A DNA stretch of 64,000 nucleotides from Chlamydiales bacterium (lineage in GTDB: Bacteria; Chlamydiota; Chlamydiia; Chlamydiales; JAAKFR01), in contig JACKPM010000001.1 in assembly GCA_024233495.1 (NCBI GenBank), positions 62,001 to 126,000 on the forward strand. The letters are read 5' to 3'. A program made the position numbers and the translations under genes. Below, piece by piece: positions 8,141 through 15,821 of the stretch (positions are counted from its first letter, which is position 1; each line of letters begins with the position of its first letter). The notes below the pieces were generated by a model. The model saw only the letters and a program-made list of their open reading frames with translations. It was not told the origin of the DNA and searched no databases.

Positions 8141-10064
8141 GTTAGATCAAATTTGTGAAAAGCTGCCCCACTATGAAGAGCGAGAGGGGCAGCGCGCCAT
8201 GCTCGAAGATTGCAAAGAGGCGTACGCTGAAAATCTCACTACTCTCATCGAAGCGGGCACAGGGATTGGCAAGAGCATGGCGTATCTCATTGCCGCGCTC
8301 ACATGGGAGGGAGAGCCCACAGTTGTCGCCACTCACACCATCGCCCTTCAAGAGCAACTCCTCCAAAAAGATATACCTTTTCTCTTAAAAGCGCTCGATA
8401 TCAAAGCGGATGTCGTTTTGATGAAGGGGATGCAAAACTATGTCTGCCTACGCAAGCTGCACGATGAAGAGGTGCCCAATGCAGTGACGGTGTGGGCACA
8501 AACTGCTGAAGAGGGAACGAAAAGCGAATATCCCTTTCCCCCTGAAGTAGCAGCAGAGGCGGAGAGCTGCTCTCATGCAAAGTGCCCCTACTACAATGAC
8601 TGTTTCTTTTTCAAAGCGAAGAAACGTGCGCAAGAGGCAAAGCTTGTGATCGCCAATCACCACCTCTTATTTGCCGATCTCTCTATCCGTCTCGCTTCAG
8701 ATAACTATGACCAACCCTGCATCTTGCCCCCTTTTAACCGCCTCATTATCGATGAAGCGCACCACATTGAAGATGTTGCCACCGAATATTTTGCAGATCG
8801 TATCAGCCGCATCGGCTTTTCCAGGTTGCTGGCACGCATCTTAGGAAAGCTCAATACATTAGCTAAAAAGTTTGAAGAGGGGCACGAAGCGCTTGAACTC
8901 ACTCTCATCGTGGAAAAGCGGGAGCTTGCCGATGAAATCGATCTTCTATTCCAAGAGATTCTCAATTTTGTAGGCCTCGAGGAGAAGAAACGGATTGAAG
9001 ATCTCGAGCATCCTACATGGAAAGAGAAAATTCAACCGATTGCGAAAAATGTGCTCGGAAAAGGGCGTGGTTTTTCTACCTCTCTTCTCGCCCTTGAAGT
9101 GCCACAAGCTGAAGGGTTGATGGCCGACCTCAAAGGGCTGTGTCAAATGCTAGAGCGGCATCTCGCCATTTTGAACCACTTCATCCAGGAACCTCTTGAT
9201 AATACACATGTGCGGTGGATCGAAACAACCAACACCAACCTTTTCCTTATCTCAGCCAAACTTGAAGTCGCCCCTCTCCTCAAAGAGGCGCTTTTTGACA
9301 AGCTCTCTACCATCATTATGTGTAGTGCCACGCTCACCTCTGGCTCCGACTTCTCCTTTGTGAAAAAACGGCTGGGGATCGAGCAAGCTGAAGAGCGCCT
9401 CTACACAAGCCCTTTCGCTTACGAAAAACAAGCGCTGCTTACCACCTTTCTCGACCTTCCAGAGCCCAACTCTCCCGCGTTCACTCAAGAGGCGAGCACA
9501 GCAATCCAACAGGTTGTAGAAATTTCTGAGGGGAACACCTTTGTCCTTTTCACCTCATACCAAATGCTCAAGCAGTGTAAAGCAAACTGGAACCTCTCCT
9601 ATCCCCTCTTATGTCAAGGAGAGGAGCCACGCACAGAGCTGCTCGAAAGATTTCGCGAGACAGAAGGCGCTGTTCTCTTTGGAACCGATAGTTTTTGGGA
9701 GGGAGTGGATGTTGTAGGCGATGCGCTGCGCTGCGTCATTCTTGTGAAGCTTCCCTTCCGCGTCCCGTCAGATCCCCTTTTTCAAGCGCGCTCACAAGCG
9801 CTTGAAGAGAAGGGGGAGTCTTCTTTTTTCACTTTCGCGCTGCCTCACGCCACGCTCAAGTTCAAACAAGGGTTTGGAAGGCTAATCCGGCATAAGCAAG
9901 ACCGTGGCTCTGTTGTCTGCCTTGACTCTCGCCTTGTGCGCAAAGGGTACGGGAAGATGTTCCTCAAAAGTCTACCCCCTGCCGAGCAACTCGCCGGAAC
10001 AAAAGAGGAGATGCTTCAAGCGCTAGAGAACTTTCACTTATCCCAATCGCACTCAGTTTCGTAA
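8133..10064 (+). CDS. dinG: DinG/YoaA-type ATP-dependent DNA helicase (XPD-like, Fe-S)
   Basis: Superfamily 2 helicase of the XPD/DinG group, a 5'-3' DNA unwinding enzyme used in repair and in clearing R-loops or structured DNA. Motif I is AGTGIGKS (residues 41-48), motif II DEAHH (207-211) and motif VI QGFGRLIRHKQDRG near the C terminus. Four cysteines at 105, 146, 151 and 157 between motifs Ia and II have the layout of the 4Fe-4S cluster of this family. The 643-residue length is usual. The ATG lies inside the last codons of rpoD (8-bp overlap), so the pair is probably transcribed together. DinG and YoaA cannot be told apart here. Confidence 0.88.
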   Translation: MSELDQICEKLPHYEEREGQRAMLEDCKEAYAENLTTLIEAGTGIGKSMAYLIAALTWEGEPTVVATHTIALQEQLLQKDIPFLLKALDIKADVVLMKGMQNYVCLRKLHDEEVPNAVTVWAQTAEEGTKSEYPFPPEVAAEAESCSHAKCPYYNDCFFFKAKKRAQEAKLVIANHHLLFADLSIRLASDNYDQPCILPPFNRLIIDEAHHIEDVATEYFADRISRIGFSRLLARILGKLNTLAKKFEEGHEALELTLIVEKRELADEIDLLFQEILNFVGLEEKKRIEDLEHPTWKEKIQPIAKNVLGKGRGFSTSLLALEVPQAEGLMADLKGLCQMLERHLAILNHFIQEPLDNTHVRWIETTNTNLFLISAKLEVAPLLKEALFDKLSTIIMCSATLTSGSDFSFVKKRLGIEQAEERLYTSPFAYEKQALLTTFLDLPEPNSPAFTQEASTAIQQVVEISEGNTFVLFTSYQMLKQCKANWNLSYPLLCQGEEPRTELLERFRETEGAVLFGTDSFWEGVDVVGDALRCVILVKLPFRVPSDPLFQARSQALEEKGESSFFTFALPHATLKFKQGFGRLIRHKQDRGSVVCLDSRLVRKGYGKMFLKSLPPAEQLAGTKEEMLQALENFHLSQSHSVS

Positions 10065-10216
10065 CCCCATTTCAAGAGAATATGATTCCATCTTCTCTTA
10101 AATTCTTTTGTAATTTTCGGCGTGAACTCGGTTTTGTAGCGCCCCATCACTCCCTTATTGAAGGTTGTTGTTTTTTGACCCCATGCCGCTTGACATGCTT
10201 GTCTCACTTGGGCATC
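10034..10216 (-). pseudogene. C-terminal remnant of a sulfotransferase-family gene
   Basis: The last 60 or so codons match the C terminus of the sulfotransferase at the right end of the window: shared words include the region around GRYKTEFTPKITKEFKRRWN versus GRWKSEFTPEVTRAFKKHWN, then L-L-x-W-G-Y-E near the stop. An open frame reaches back to 10276, but upstream of about 10216 it reads through an unrelated gene remnant in the wrong frame. The sulfotransferase body, including the PAPS-binding PKSGT loop, is gone. The remnant overlaps the 3' end of the helicase gene on the opposite strand by about 30 bp. Confidence 0.75.
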
Positions 10217-10470
10217 AGGATATGCTGAGCAATCTCTTTTGGGAGGTAGCGATTTGGCTTGGCAAAGCGAGAGCAAAACTCCTCTTCTGATAACTCCATC
10301 AAGACTTTTGTGATTTCCTCAAGAATTGTGGAGCATGCACCAACTTAGGAAGCCATATGCTTTCGTATCTTCTCTGCAATCTTAGCTAGAAATGGAATGA
10401 GCTGGAAGCCATTCTTTTGTAATGTCTGATTTAAACTGGGTATGCCACATGTTTGCGTATACACCTCCAT
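10204..10470 (-). pseudogene. N-terminal remnant of an Fe(II)/2OG (PhyH-like) dioxygenase
   Basis: This is a decayed copy of the dioxygenase at 33451-34221. Reading down from the ATG at 10470, the frame gives NQTLQKNGFQLIPF where the intact gene gives NQTLHENGYQLLPF, then a TAA stop in the middle, then EEEFCSRFAKPNRYLPKE versus EEEFRSRFAKPNRYFPND. Homology stops near 10210, where sulfotransferase sequence begins. The Fe-binding H-x-D...H core is missing. As in the intact copy, the start lies inside the 3' end of the ABC exporter gene with an 89-bp overlap, showing that the exporter-dioxygenase pair was duplicated as a unit. Confidence 0.85.
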
Positions 10471-12202
10471 TTTCTAGCATTTCTTCGTGCGTCCCTTTTT
10501 CTACAATTCTTCCCTCTTGAAGTACATAAATAATATCAGCATGCATCAAAGTTGAGAGCCTGTGAGCAACAATAATTAATGTCTTCTTACCAATAAGTGC
10601 CTCAATAGAATCTTGTATAAATTTTTCTGACAAAGAGTCGAGATGACTTGTGGCTTCGTCTAAAATTAGAATACTGGGATCTCGTACAAGAGCTCTTGCA
10701 AGGGAGAGACGCTGTTTCTCACCCCCAGAGAGCCGATGCCCCCTTTCTCCAACGCGTGTCTCATATTTTTCTCGTAGCTTTTGCACAAACTCATCAACTT
10801 TTGCATTCTTAACCGCCTCCATAAAAGTTTCTTCTGAAGCGGAAAGGTTGCCTAACATGACATTATTTCTCAATGTGTCATTGAACAGCATCATATCTTG
10901 GCTGACAACACCAATATGTTGTCTCCAACTAATTAAATTCAAATCATCTAAGGGCACGCCATCTACGAAAATTTTCCCTTTAGAAGGCATATATAAGCCC
11001 AAAAGGAGATCTAGCAAAGTTGACTTGCCTGCTCCTGAATCACCTACCACCCCAATTGTTTTTCCTTTTTCAAGCACAAAAGAAAAAGAATCAAAAATAT
11101 TTTTTTTTGTTCCTGGATAACGAAATGTAACATCTCTAAATTCAATCGTTCTCTTAAACTCGCTTAAAACATTTTTTCTCTCCTGCACAACATCATTCTC
11201 GGTCTCTTCCAAAAATTTTTTACAGCGGTTAATCTGTACGTAGTGATTGTTAATTGTTAGATAACTTGAAGCACCAGTGTTGATTTTTCCAGAAAGGCGA
11301 TAGGCAACTCCTACAAAAGTAATTAGAAGAGGAAAGTATAGTGCAAGGGCCTCTTGCCAAAAGATAATTGCAAAAAGAAAACATGCACCTACCAACAAAA
11401 TACTCAGAAGCTCCGCAATGATCGCAGGGATCTGGATGATCACGAATTCTCGTTGCCAATAGCGACAGGATTTTTCAGAGAGGTGCAACCCCTCACCTTC
11501 AAAATAGCTGCGCAGATTAAACAGGTGAATGAGCTTCAGCCCGCCAATTACCTCCACCATTTTTGAAATAACATTGTTAATATTGAGGAGATTGTCTTTT
11601 GAGATCGCAATGAGCTTTCTTCTTGCAATTTTCTGCACACCTAACATCAAAATTCCAGCCACGATTACTACTAAGCAAAGTTGCCAAGATAGGTAAAGCA
11701 ACAAGAGAAACATAGGAATTGCAACTAAATTTGTAGAGAAAAAGGTGTGATATGCGATCATTAGCTGGGGGATTACAGTAATAGGATAGCGGCAACACTC
11801 TATCAGCTCCCCAGAACGATAACCGTTTATCTTCTCATATTTAAGACTGTAAATCCGCTTGAGCATTTCCTCTTGTAAACCCATCTGTACTCTTTTTGTC
11901 AGATGTCCTCCTAAAAAGGCGTTTAACAATGCCATGACGCTTTTAAAAAGCTGGACAGCGATCCCAAGAGCTAAATAGGCAGGAAAATCAAGATTGAATT
12001 GCTGAAGAACTTTAGGTTCAAGTGTGTAATCGTTTCCAACAAGTTTTGAGATTCCAATCAACAGTAACAAATATGAGGCACCCTCAACCGCACCTTGCAA
12101 GAGATTAAGCGCATTGATCACAACGCAAAGTGCGATGTTGCGTTTTCGATCACCAAGAGAGAGGATGTAGTTGAGGTCTAGAAAAAGGCGCTTTGGTAAC
12201 AT
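10382..12202 (-). CDS. ABC exporter, MsbA-like half transporter (copy 1)
   Basis: A 606-residue half-size ABC exporter: transmembrane domain in residues 1-320 with about six hydrophobic helices, ATPase domain in 350-600. ATPase motifs are intact: Walker A GDSGAGKS (387-394), Q-loop Gln435, signature LSGGEKQ (491-497), Walker B ILILDE (511-516), D-loop, and H-loop His547. Such proteins flip lipids, glycolipids or peptides across the inner membrane; the glycan context suggests a lipid-linked saccharide. Copy 2 at 31719-33539 has the same length and about 83% identity by hand count (about 100 differences in 606), densest around residues 231-240 and 331-370. The substrate is unknown. Confidence 0.88.
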   Translation of the reverse strand: MLPKRLFLDLNYILSLGDRKRNIALCVVINALNLLQGAVEGASYLLLLIGISKLVGNDYTLEPKVLQQFNLDFPAYLALGIAVQLFKSVMALLNAFLGGHLTKRVQMGLQEEMLKRIYSLKYEKINGYRSGELIECCRYPITVIPQLMIAYHTFFSTNLVAIPMFLLLLYLSWQLCLVVIVAGILMLGVQKIARRKLIAISKDNLLNINNVISKMVEVIGGLKLIHLFNLRSYFEGEGLHLSEKSCRYWQREFVIIQIPAIIAELLSILLVGACFLFAIIFWQEALALYFPLLITFVGVAYRLSGKINTGASSYLTINNHYVQINRCKKFLEETENDVVQERKNVLSEFKRTIEFRDVTFRYPGTKKNIFDSFSFVLEKGKTIGVVGDSGAGKSTLLDLLLGLYMPSKGKIFVDGVPLDDLNLISWRQHIGVVSQDMMLFNDTLRNNVMLGNLSASEETFMEAVKNAKVDEFVQKLREKYETRVGERGHRLSGGEKQRLSLARALVRDPSILILDEATSHLDSLSEKFIQDSIEALIGKKTLIIVAHRLSTLMHADIIYVLQEGRIVEKGTHEEMLENGGVYANMWHTQFKSDITKEWLPAHSISS

Positions 12203-12276
12203 TCTGGACCTGATCTTAGCAAACCAATCTATTCAAGAAAACGCTTCTTTTATTGGACTATGTTGAAAAAGTCAGT
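12203..12276 (-). repeat. exporter leader sequence identical to that of copy 2
   Basis: The 74 bp before the exporter ATG are identical to 31645-31718 upstream of copy 2, and the identity continues through the first five codons (89 bp in all). It contains the end of an IS-like sequence (12255-12276) and probably the promoter or leader. I could not pick a convincing -35/-10 pair. Confidence 0.8.
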
Positions 12277-12369
12277 CTAAAAAGGTCTTTTTCGCTAATT
12301 TTGTTCTCGCTGGGGGCATTATTGAATAAGTCAATCTCTGGAAGTCTTTCGGCTGATTTTGTCCTGACT
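12255..12369 (+). mobile_element. two adjacent remnants of IS ends
   Basis: Sequence from 12255 matches the right terminus of the IS remnant at 30.5-31.67 kb (GACTATGTTGAAAAAGTC and the next 40 bp or so). A second, more diverged version follows at about 12318-12369 (TTGAATAAGTCAATCTC and GGCTGATTTTGTCCTGACT). These read as the ends of two related elements lying side by side with no transposase between them. The remnant abuts the 72-bp repeat. Confidence 0.6.
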
Positions 12370-12375
12370 AATGCT

Positions 12376-12447
12376 TTGGAGGGTTCGACAACCTCCTCGA
12401 TGCCTATCTGTAGTGGCAAATCTCGTAGTGGACAACGGATCTCGTCG
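12376..12447 (+). repeat. 72-bp dispersed repeat, copy 2
   Basis: Differs from 3068-3139 at three of 72 positions. It lies exactly between the IS-end remnants and the point where the ornithine cyclodeaminase-like remnant breaks off, so it marks or caused the boundary of the inserted cassette. Confidence 0.75.
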
Positions 12448-12451
12448 GGAG

Positions 12452-12535
12452 TCACCCAAAACCATCTTCTAACAGCTTAATGATTTTTGGAAGGTTGATT
12501 CTTCGTTTAATCTCTTCTAGATCTAGAATTTGCAT
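12452..12535 (-). pseudogene. N-terminal remnant of an ornithine cyclodeaminase-like gene
   Basis: From the ATG at 12535 a 27-codon frame reads LDLEEIKRRINLPKIIKLLE and ends in a TGA at the edge of the repeat. This matches the usual start of ornithine cyclodeaminase/mu-crystallin family proteins (a short strand, an EEI helix, then a K-x-x-x-x-x-E-x-x-F helix). The ATG overlaps the end of the PhzF gene, as expected for the next gene of an operon. The rest was lost where the repeat/IS/exporter cassette begins. The match is short, so confidence is moderate. Confidence 0.5.
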
Positions 12536-13305
12536 AAAATATTGCCTTCTAGGACTGTGACGGCCTCACCCGCGATCGCAATGCGCTCTCCTTGCACTTC
12601 TAAAAGAAGATCTCCTCCCCGCTTTGAAGCTTGGTGGGCCTTTAGCTTATTTTTGCCAAGTTTTTGTGCCCAGTACGGCGCAAGCGTGCAGTGAGCTGAG
12701 CCAGTGACTGGATCTTCTGTAATCGAGTCATCTGCGCAAAAGAAACGGGAAATAAAGTCATAAGGACCTTTCGATTTAGCTGTTGCAATAATGGATGGTT
12801 TAAACTTCAATAAGGCGCGCATGTCAGGTTCCATTTTGTGAACACTCTCTTCGTCGTCATATACAATCATAAGATCACGCGCCAAATACGCTTCGGCTGG
12901 TTTTGTTCCTCCAAGGGCTTCTATGACCAAGCTTGGAACTTCAAAAGGCTTACCAGGCCTAGAGGGGAAGTTAAGTGTGTAAAGGTTGCTAAGGCGTTGC
13001 ACTTCGAGAGGACCTGCAAACTTTGTGTCAAAAGTGACATGCTTAAGCTCTGGGTCAATCTTTGTCATCCAGATGTGCGCGGCAGAGAGAGTCGCATGCC
13101 CACACAAGTCAATTTCATATGAGGGCGTGAACCAGCGTAAAAGGGGACATTTTCCCGGAATGAAAAAAGCTGTTTCAGAAAGGTTCATCTCAGTTGCGAT
13201 GTGTTGCATCAGTGAGTCATCAAGCGGATACTCTGGGATCACAACACCAGCGGGATTTCCTTTGAATGGAACGCTCGTAAAAGCGTCAACCTGCCACACT
13301 CTCAT
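12523..13305 (-). CDS. PhzF-family isomerase/epimerase-like protein
   Basis: A 260-residue PhzF-type protein with the diaminopimelate-epimerase-like double fold. The family includes the phenazine isomerase PhzF and many enzymes of unknown substrate. Diagnostic features: QVDAFTSVPFKGNPAGV at the N terminus, the acid catalyst in NLSETAFF (about residues 41-48), LCGHATLSAAH (about 67-77) and the second-domain DSITEDPVTGSAHCTLAPYW with its Gly-Ser-Ala-His turn. The ATG lies 20 bp inside the end of the symporter gene. The next gene in the operon was probably the broken cyclodeaminase-like gene, hinting at amino-acid metabolism. Confidence 0.88.
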   Translation of the reverse strand: MRVWQVDAFTSVPFKGNPAGVVIPEYPLDDSLMQHIATEMNLSETAFFIPGKCPLLRWFTPSYEIDLCGHATLSAAHIWMTKIDPELKHVTFDTKFAGPLEVQRLSNLYTLNFPSRPGKPFEVPSLVIEALGGTKPAEAYLARDLMIVYDDEESVHKMEPDMRALLKFKPSIIATAKSKGPYDFISRFFCADDSITEDPVTGSAHCTLAPYWAQKLGKNKLKAHQASKRGGDLLLEVQGERIAIAGEAVTVLEGNILCKF

Positions 13306-14512
13306 CTGCCAACTCTGCTTTTTTCATGTCTTTGTCAATCGAAGTGGTAACAACAGCGTCAGACCAGACATTGAGCGCAGTCTCTAACATGTCGATCAGC
13401 GTGTAGAAAGGAAGGATCACACCCATCATGTAAAGCGGAACATTCATTCCAACAAGAAATGCGCTTGTGAGGAAGAAACATCCCATCGGTACGCCTGCAT
13501 TTCCAATAGCAGCGAGTGTAGCAAAGAAGATCCACATAATGAGCTGCATGGGGGTAAAGGTCATCCCATAAAGCGTCGAGACGAAGAGCACAGTTGTGAG
13601 AATAAAGGCAGCACATGCATTCATGTTCACAACAGAGCAAAGAGGGAGCGAGAAGGAGGAAATCTTCTTTGAAACACCCACGTTCTCTTCAATAGATTGC
13701 ATCGTTACAGGAAGGGCAGCTCCTGAAGATTTAGAGAAAAAGGCAACAGAAAGCGCAGGCCACATTCCCTTAAATACACGAACAGGAGAAATCCCCTTCA
13801 TCTTCAAAATGAGGGGTAAGATGATCAAACCCTGGATAAGGTTGGCTCCTACAACACAGGCCAGATAGAGCATCAAGCTGTGAAGATGGCCGTTATGCTG
13901 ACCCAGATCCTTTACAAGAAGCGCCATAAACGCCCAGATTGCAATCGGCATCAGCTTGATCACATAGCCCGTCATCTTCAGAAGAGCTGAGAAGAGAGAG
14001 GAGAAAAGGTTGTGTAAGAAGTCTTTTTTCTCCTTTGGAAGGAGTAAAATACCTGAGCTGAGGAAGAGCGCAAGAAAGACAATCCCAATCACATTCCCCT
14101 CAACAAAGACCTGTGCAATGTTCGAGGGGATGATGTTCATCACAAAGGACAAATAAGAGTTTTGAGGTAAATCAGGTAAAATAAAATTTTGATCTACTAT
14201 GTGGGCCGAGGCAGCTGGGTTGAGGGTTACATAGAGAATCAAGGCTGTTGTAGCAGCAACAAGCGTTGTGCCCAGTGTATAGAAAAGAACCTTTTTCCCC
14301 ATCTTACGAATTTCTGAGAAGCTCTTCATGCCTGAAATTGTAGAGGTGATTGCAAGGAAAATGAGAGGCAGGCTGATGAGCTTGAGAAGGCGTAAAAAGA
14401 GCTCAGAGACAACATGAGCTGTCGACGTGAGGGCAGGAATATCTACCCATCCAGTCAAAAGGCCGAGTAGAATTGAAAAAAAAAGCAATAAGCTTCCCAA
14501 GGAACGTTTCAT
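13286..14512 (-). CDS. Na+/H+-coupled dicarboxylate/amino-acid symporter (DAACS family)
   Basis: A 408-residue inner-membrane secondary transporter of the GltP/GltT/DctA family, which imports glutamate, aspartate or C4-dicarboxylates with cations. Eight or more hydrophobic helices are visible, with the family re-entrant loop region around FFSKSSGAALPVTMQSIEEN (about 260-280) and the GNAGVPMG motif (about 339-346) that forms part of the substrate and cation site. Chlamydia encodes a related gltT. The tRNA-Ala gene is only 32 bp upstream on the same strand, so the two may share a transcript. A TATAAT 8 bases before the ATG is too close to serve as a normal promoter. Substrate specificity cannot be read from sequence. 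Confidence 0.88.
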   Translation of the reverse strand: MKRSLGSLLLFFSILLGLLTGWVDIPALTSTAHVVSELFLRLLKLISLPLIFLAITSTISGMKSFSEIRKMGKKVLFYTLGTTLVAATTALILYVTLNPAASAHIVDQNFILPDLPQNSYLSFVMNIIPSNIAQVFVEGNVIGIVFLALFLSSGILLLPKEKKDFLHNLFSSLFSALLKMTGYVIKLMPIAIWAFMALLVKDLGQHNGHLHSLMLYLACVVGANLIQGLIILPLILKMKGISPVRVFKGMWPALSVAFFSKSSGAALPVTMQSIEENVGVSKKISSFSLPLCSVVNMNACAAFILTTVLFVSTLYGMTFTPMQLIMWIFFATLAAIGNAGVPMGCFFLTSAFLVGMNVPLYMMGVILPFYTLIDMLETALNVWSDAVVTTSIDKDMKKAELADESVAG

Positions 14513-14544
14513 ATTATCTATTATATATTACTCGGGAATTAAAA

Positions 14545-14617
14545 TGGAGCGTAACGGGGTCGAACCGTTGACCTCAACAATGCCATTGTTGCGCTCTACC
14601 AACTGAGCTAACGCCCC
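14545..14617 (-). tRNA. tRNA-Ala(GGC)
   Basis: Folds as a full cloverleaf on the minus strand: acceptor GGGGCGT/ACGCTCC (one G-U), D stem GCTC/GAGC, anticodon stem CAACA/TGTTG with loop ATGGCAT giving anticodon GGC, variable loop AGGTC, and T stem AACGG/CCGTT with loop TTCGACC. The discriminator is A. No CCA is encoded, so the CCA-adding enzyme is needed. Confidence 0.97.
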
Positions 14618-14669
14618 TGACGGGAGAAGAAGACTACCAGGAAACCCGTTTTTCTGCTACACTCTTCGT

Positions 14670-15821
14670 ATGTATATGAATTTTTTGAGCCACTTGAAAG
14701 AAGAACCTGCTGACGCCCTCTTTGGGATCCAGCGCGCCTATGAGGAAGACCCTCGTTCCCATAAGGTAAACCTAAGTATCGGCACTTACAAGACAGAAGA
14801 GCTCCACCCCCTCATTTTGAAAGCGGTGAAAGAGGCGGAGCACTATCTCGTAAAAGAGGAAAAAATTAAAGATTATCTCCCCATCTTAGGGCTTGAGAGC
14901 TACATCCACACGTGTAAGGAACTCATCTTTGGGGAAGCGCTTCCAGAGATCTGTGGTTTGCAAGCTGTTGGGGGAACAGGGGCGCTTCACATTGGTTCAA
15001 AATTCCTTCTCCATGCCGGCTTTAAACGGCTTTACATTTCAAAGCCCACTTGGGGGAATCACGAGCGCATTTTCAAAAATGCTGGTTTCGAAGTCGTGAG
15101 TTATCCCTATTTTGATTGGGTAAAACCCTTTGAAACAATGGAGAAGGGGAGTGTTGTGTTGCTTCAACCTTGTTGTCACAACCCAACAGGCTCTGATCCT
15201 TCAGATGAGCAGTGGGCAGAGATTGCCGCGATCATAAAGGAGCGAGAGCTTTTCCCTTTCTTTGATTCAGCCTATCAAGGTTTTGGAGAGGGTGTGGAAG
15301 AAGATGCGCGTGTCATGCGCCTTTTTCTAAAACTTGAAATCCCTTTCATGGTTGCGGCCTCTCAATCGAAAAACTTTGGTCTGTACCGCGAGCGAACAGG
15401 GGGGCTTTTCTTGCGCTGTTTAATGAAAGAGGACGCGCAGCGCTTTGCTACAATTTTGCGTGCGATCATCCGGGGCGTTTATTCAAACCCTCCGGCTCAT
15501 GGTGCGCAGGTTGTCGCACATATCTTATCCACGCCTAGTTTGAAAAAAGTGTGGCTAGAAGAGTTGAGCTCAATGCGTACGCGCATTACTAACATGCGCA
15601 AAGCGCTTGTAGAGAAACTTAACTCTTTTGATTTCTTGCTCAAGCAAAAGGGAATGTTTTCCTATACATATCTCTCTCCCAGCGAGGTAGAGTGTCTGCG
15701 TGATGAGTACGGAATTTACATGTTGCGTGATGGCCGGATTAATGTGGCTGGATTAAATTCTAAAAATGTAGGATATGTCGCAGAATCAATCATAAAGGTT
15801 CATGCGCAGAAAGAGCTATAA
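14670..15821 (+). CDS. aspartate/aromatic aminotransferase (class I, PLP)
   Basis: A fold-type I aminotransferase of 383 residues. The PLP-binding Lys is in ASQSKNFGLYRERTGG (Lys234); HNPTG (170-174) and FFDSAYQGF with Asp199 are the usual cofactor contacts, and RINVAGL near the C terminus carries the substrate carboxylate-binding Arg. This pattern fits the AspC/TyrB branch, which moves amino groups between glutamate and aspartate or aromatic amino acids. Chlamydia carries a homolog annotated tyrB just upstream of mreC, the same arrangement as here. The end overlaps mreC by 20 bp. Confidence 0.9.
   Translation: MYMNFLSHLKEEPADALFGIQRAYEEDPRSHKVNLSIGTYKTEELHPLILKAVKEAEHYLVKEEKIKDYLPILGLESYIHTCKELIFGEALPEICGLQAVGGTGALHIGSKFLLHAGFKRLYISKPTWGNHERIFKNAGFEVVSYPYFDWVKPFETMEKGSVVLLQPCCHNPTGSDPSDEQWAEIAAIIKERELFPFFDSAYQGFGEGVEEDARVMRLFLKLEIPFMVAASQSKNFGLYRERTGGLFLRCLMKEDAQRFATILRAIIRGVYSNPPAHGAQVVAHILSTPSLKKVWLEELSSMRTRITNMRKALVEKLNSFDFLLKQKGMFSYTYLSPSEVECLRDEYGIYMLRDGRINVAGLNSKNVGYVAESIIKVHAQKEL

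Noticed and set aside
10034..10276. 80-aa protein as a real gene
   Set aside because: Its first third is out-of-frame dioxygenase sequence and the rest a sulfotransferase C terminus without an active site. It is a fusion scar.
3068..12447. The 72-bp repeat as part of a CRISPR array
   Set aside because: There are only two copies 9.3 kb apart, with no regular spacers and no cas genes.
14513..14530. TATAAT just before the symporter ATG as a promoter
   Set aside because: It lies only 8 bases from the start codon, so the transcript would be leaderless; tRNA read-through is a simpler explanation.
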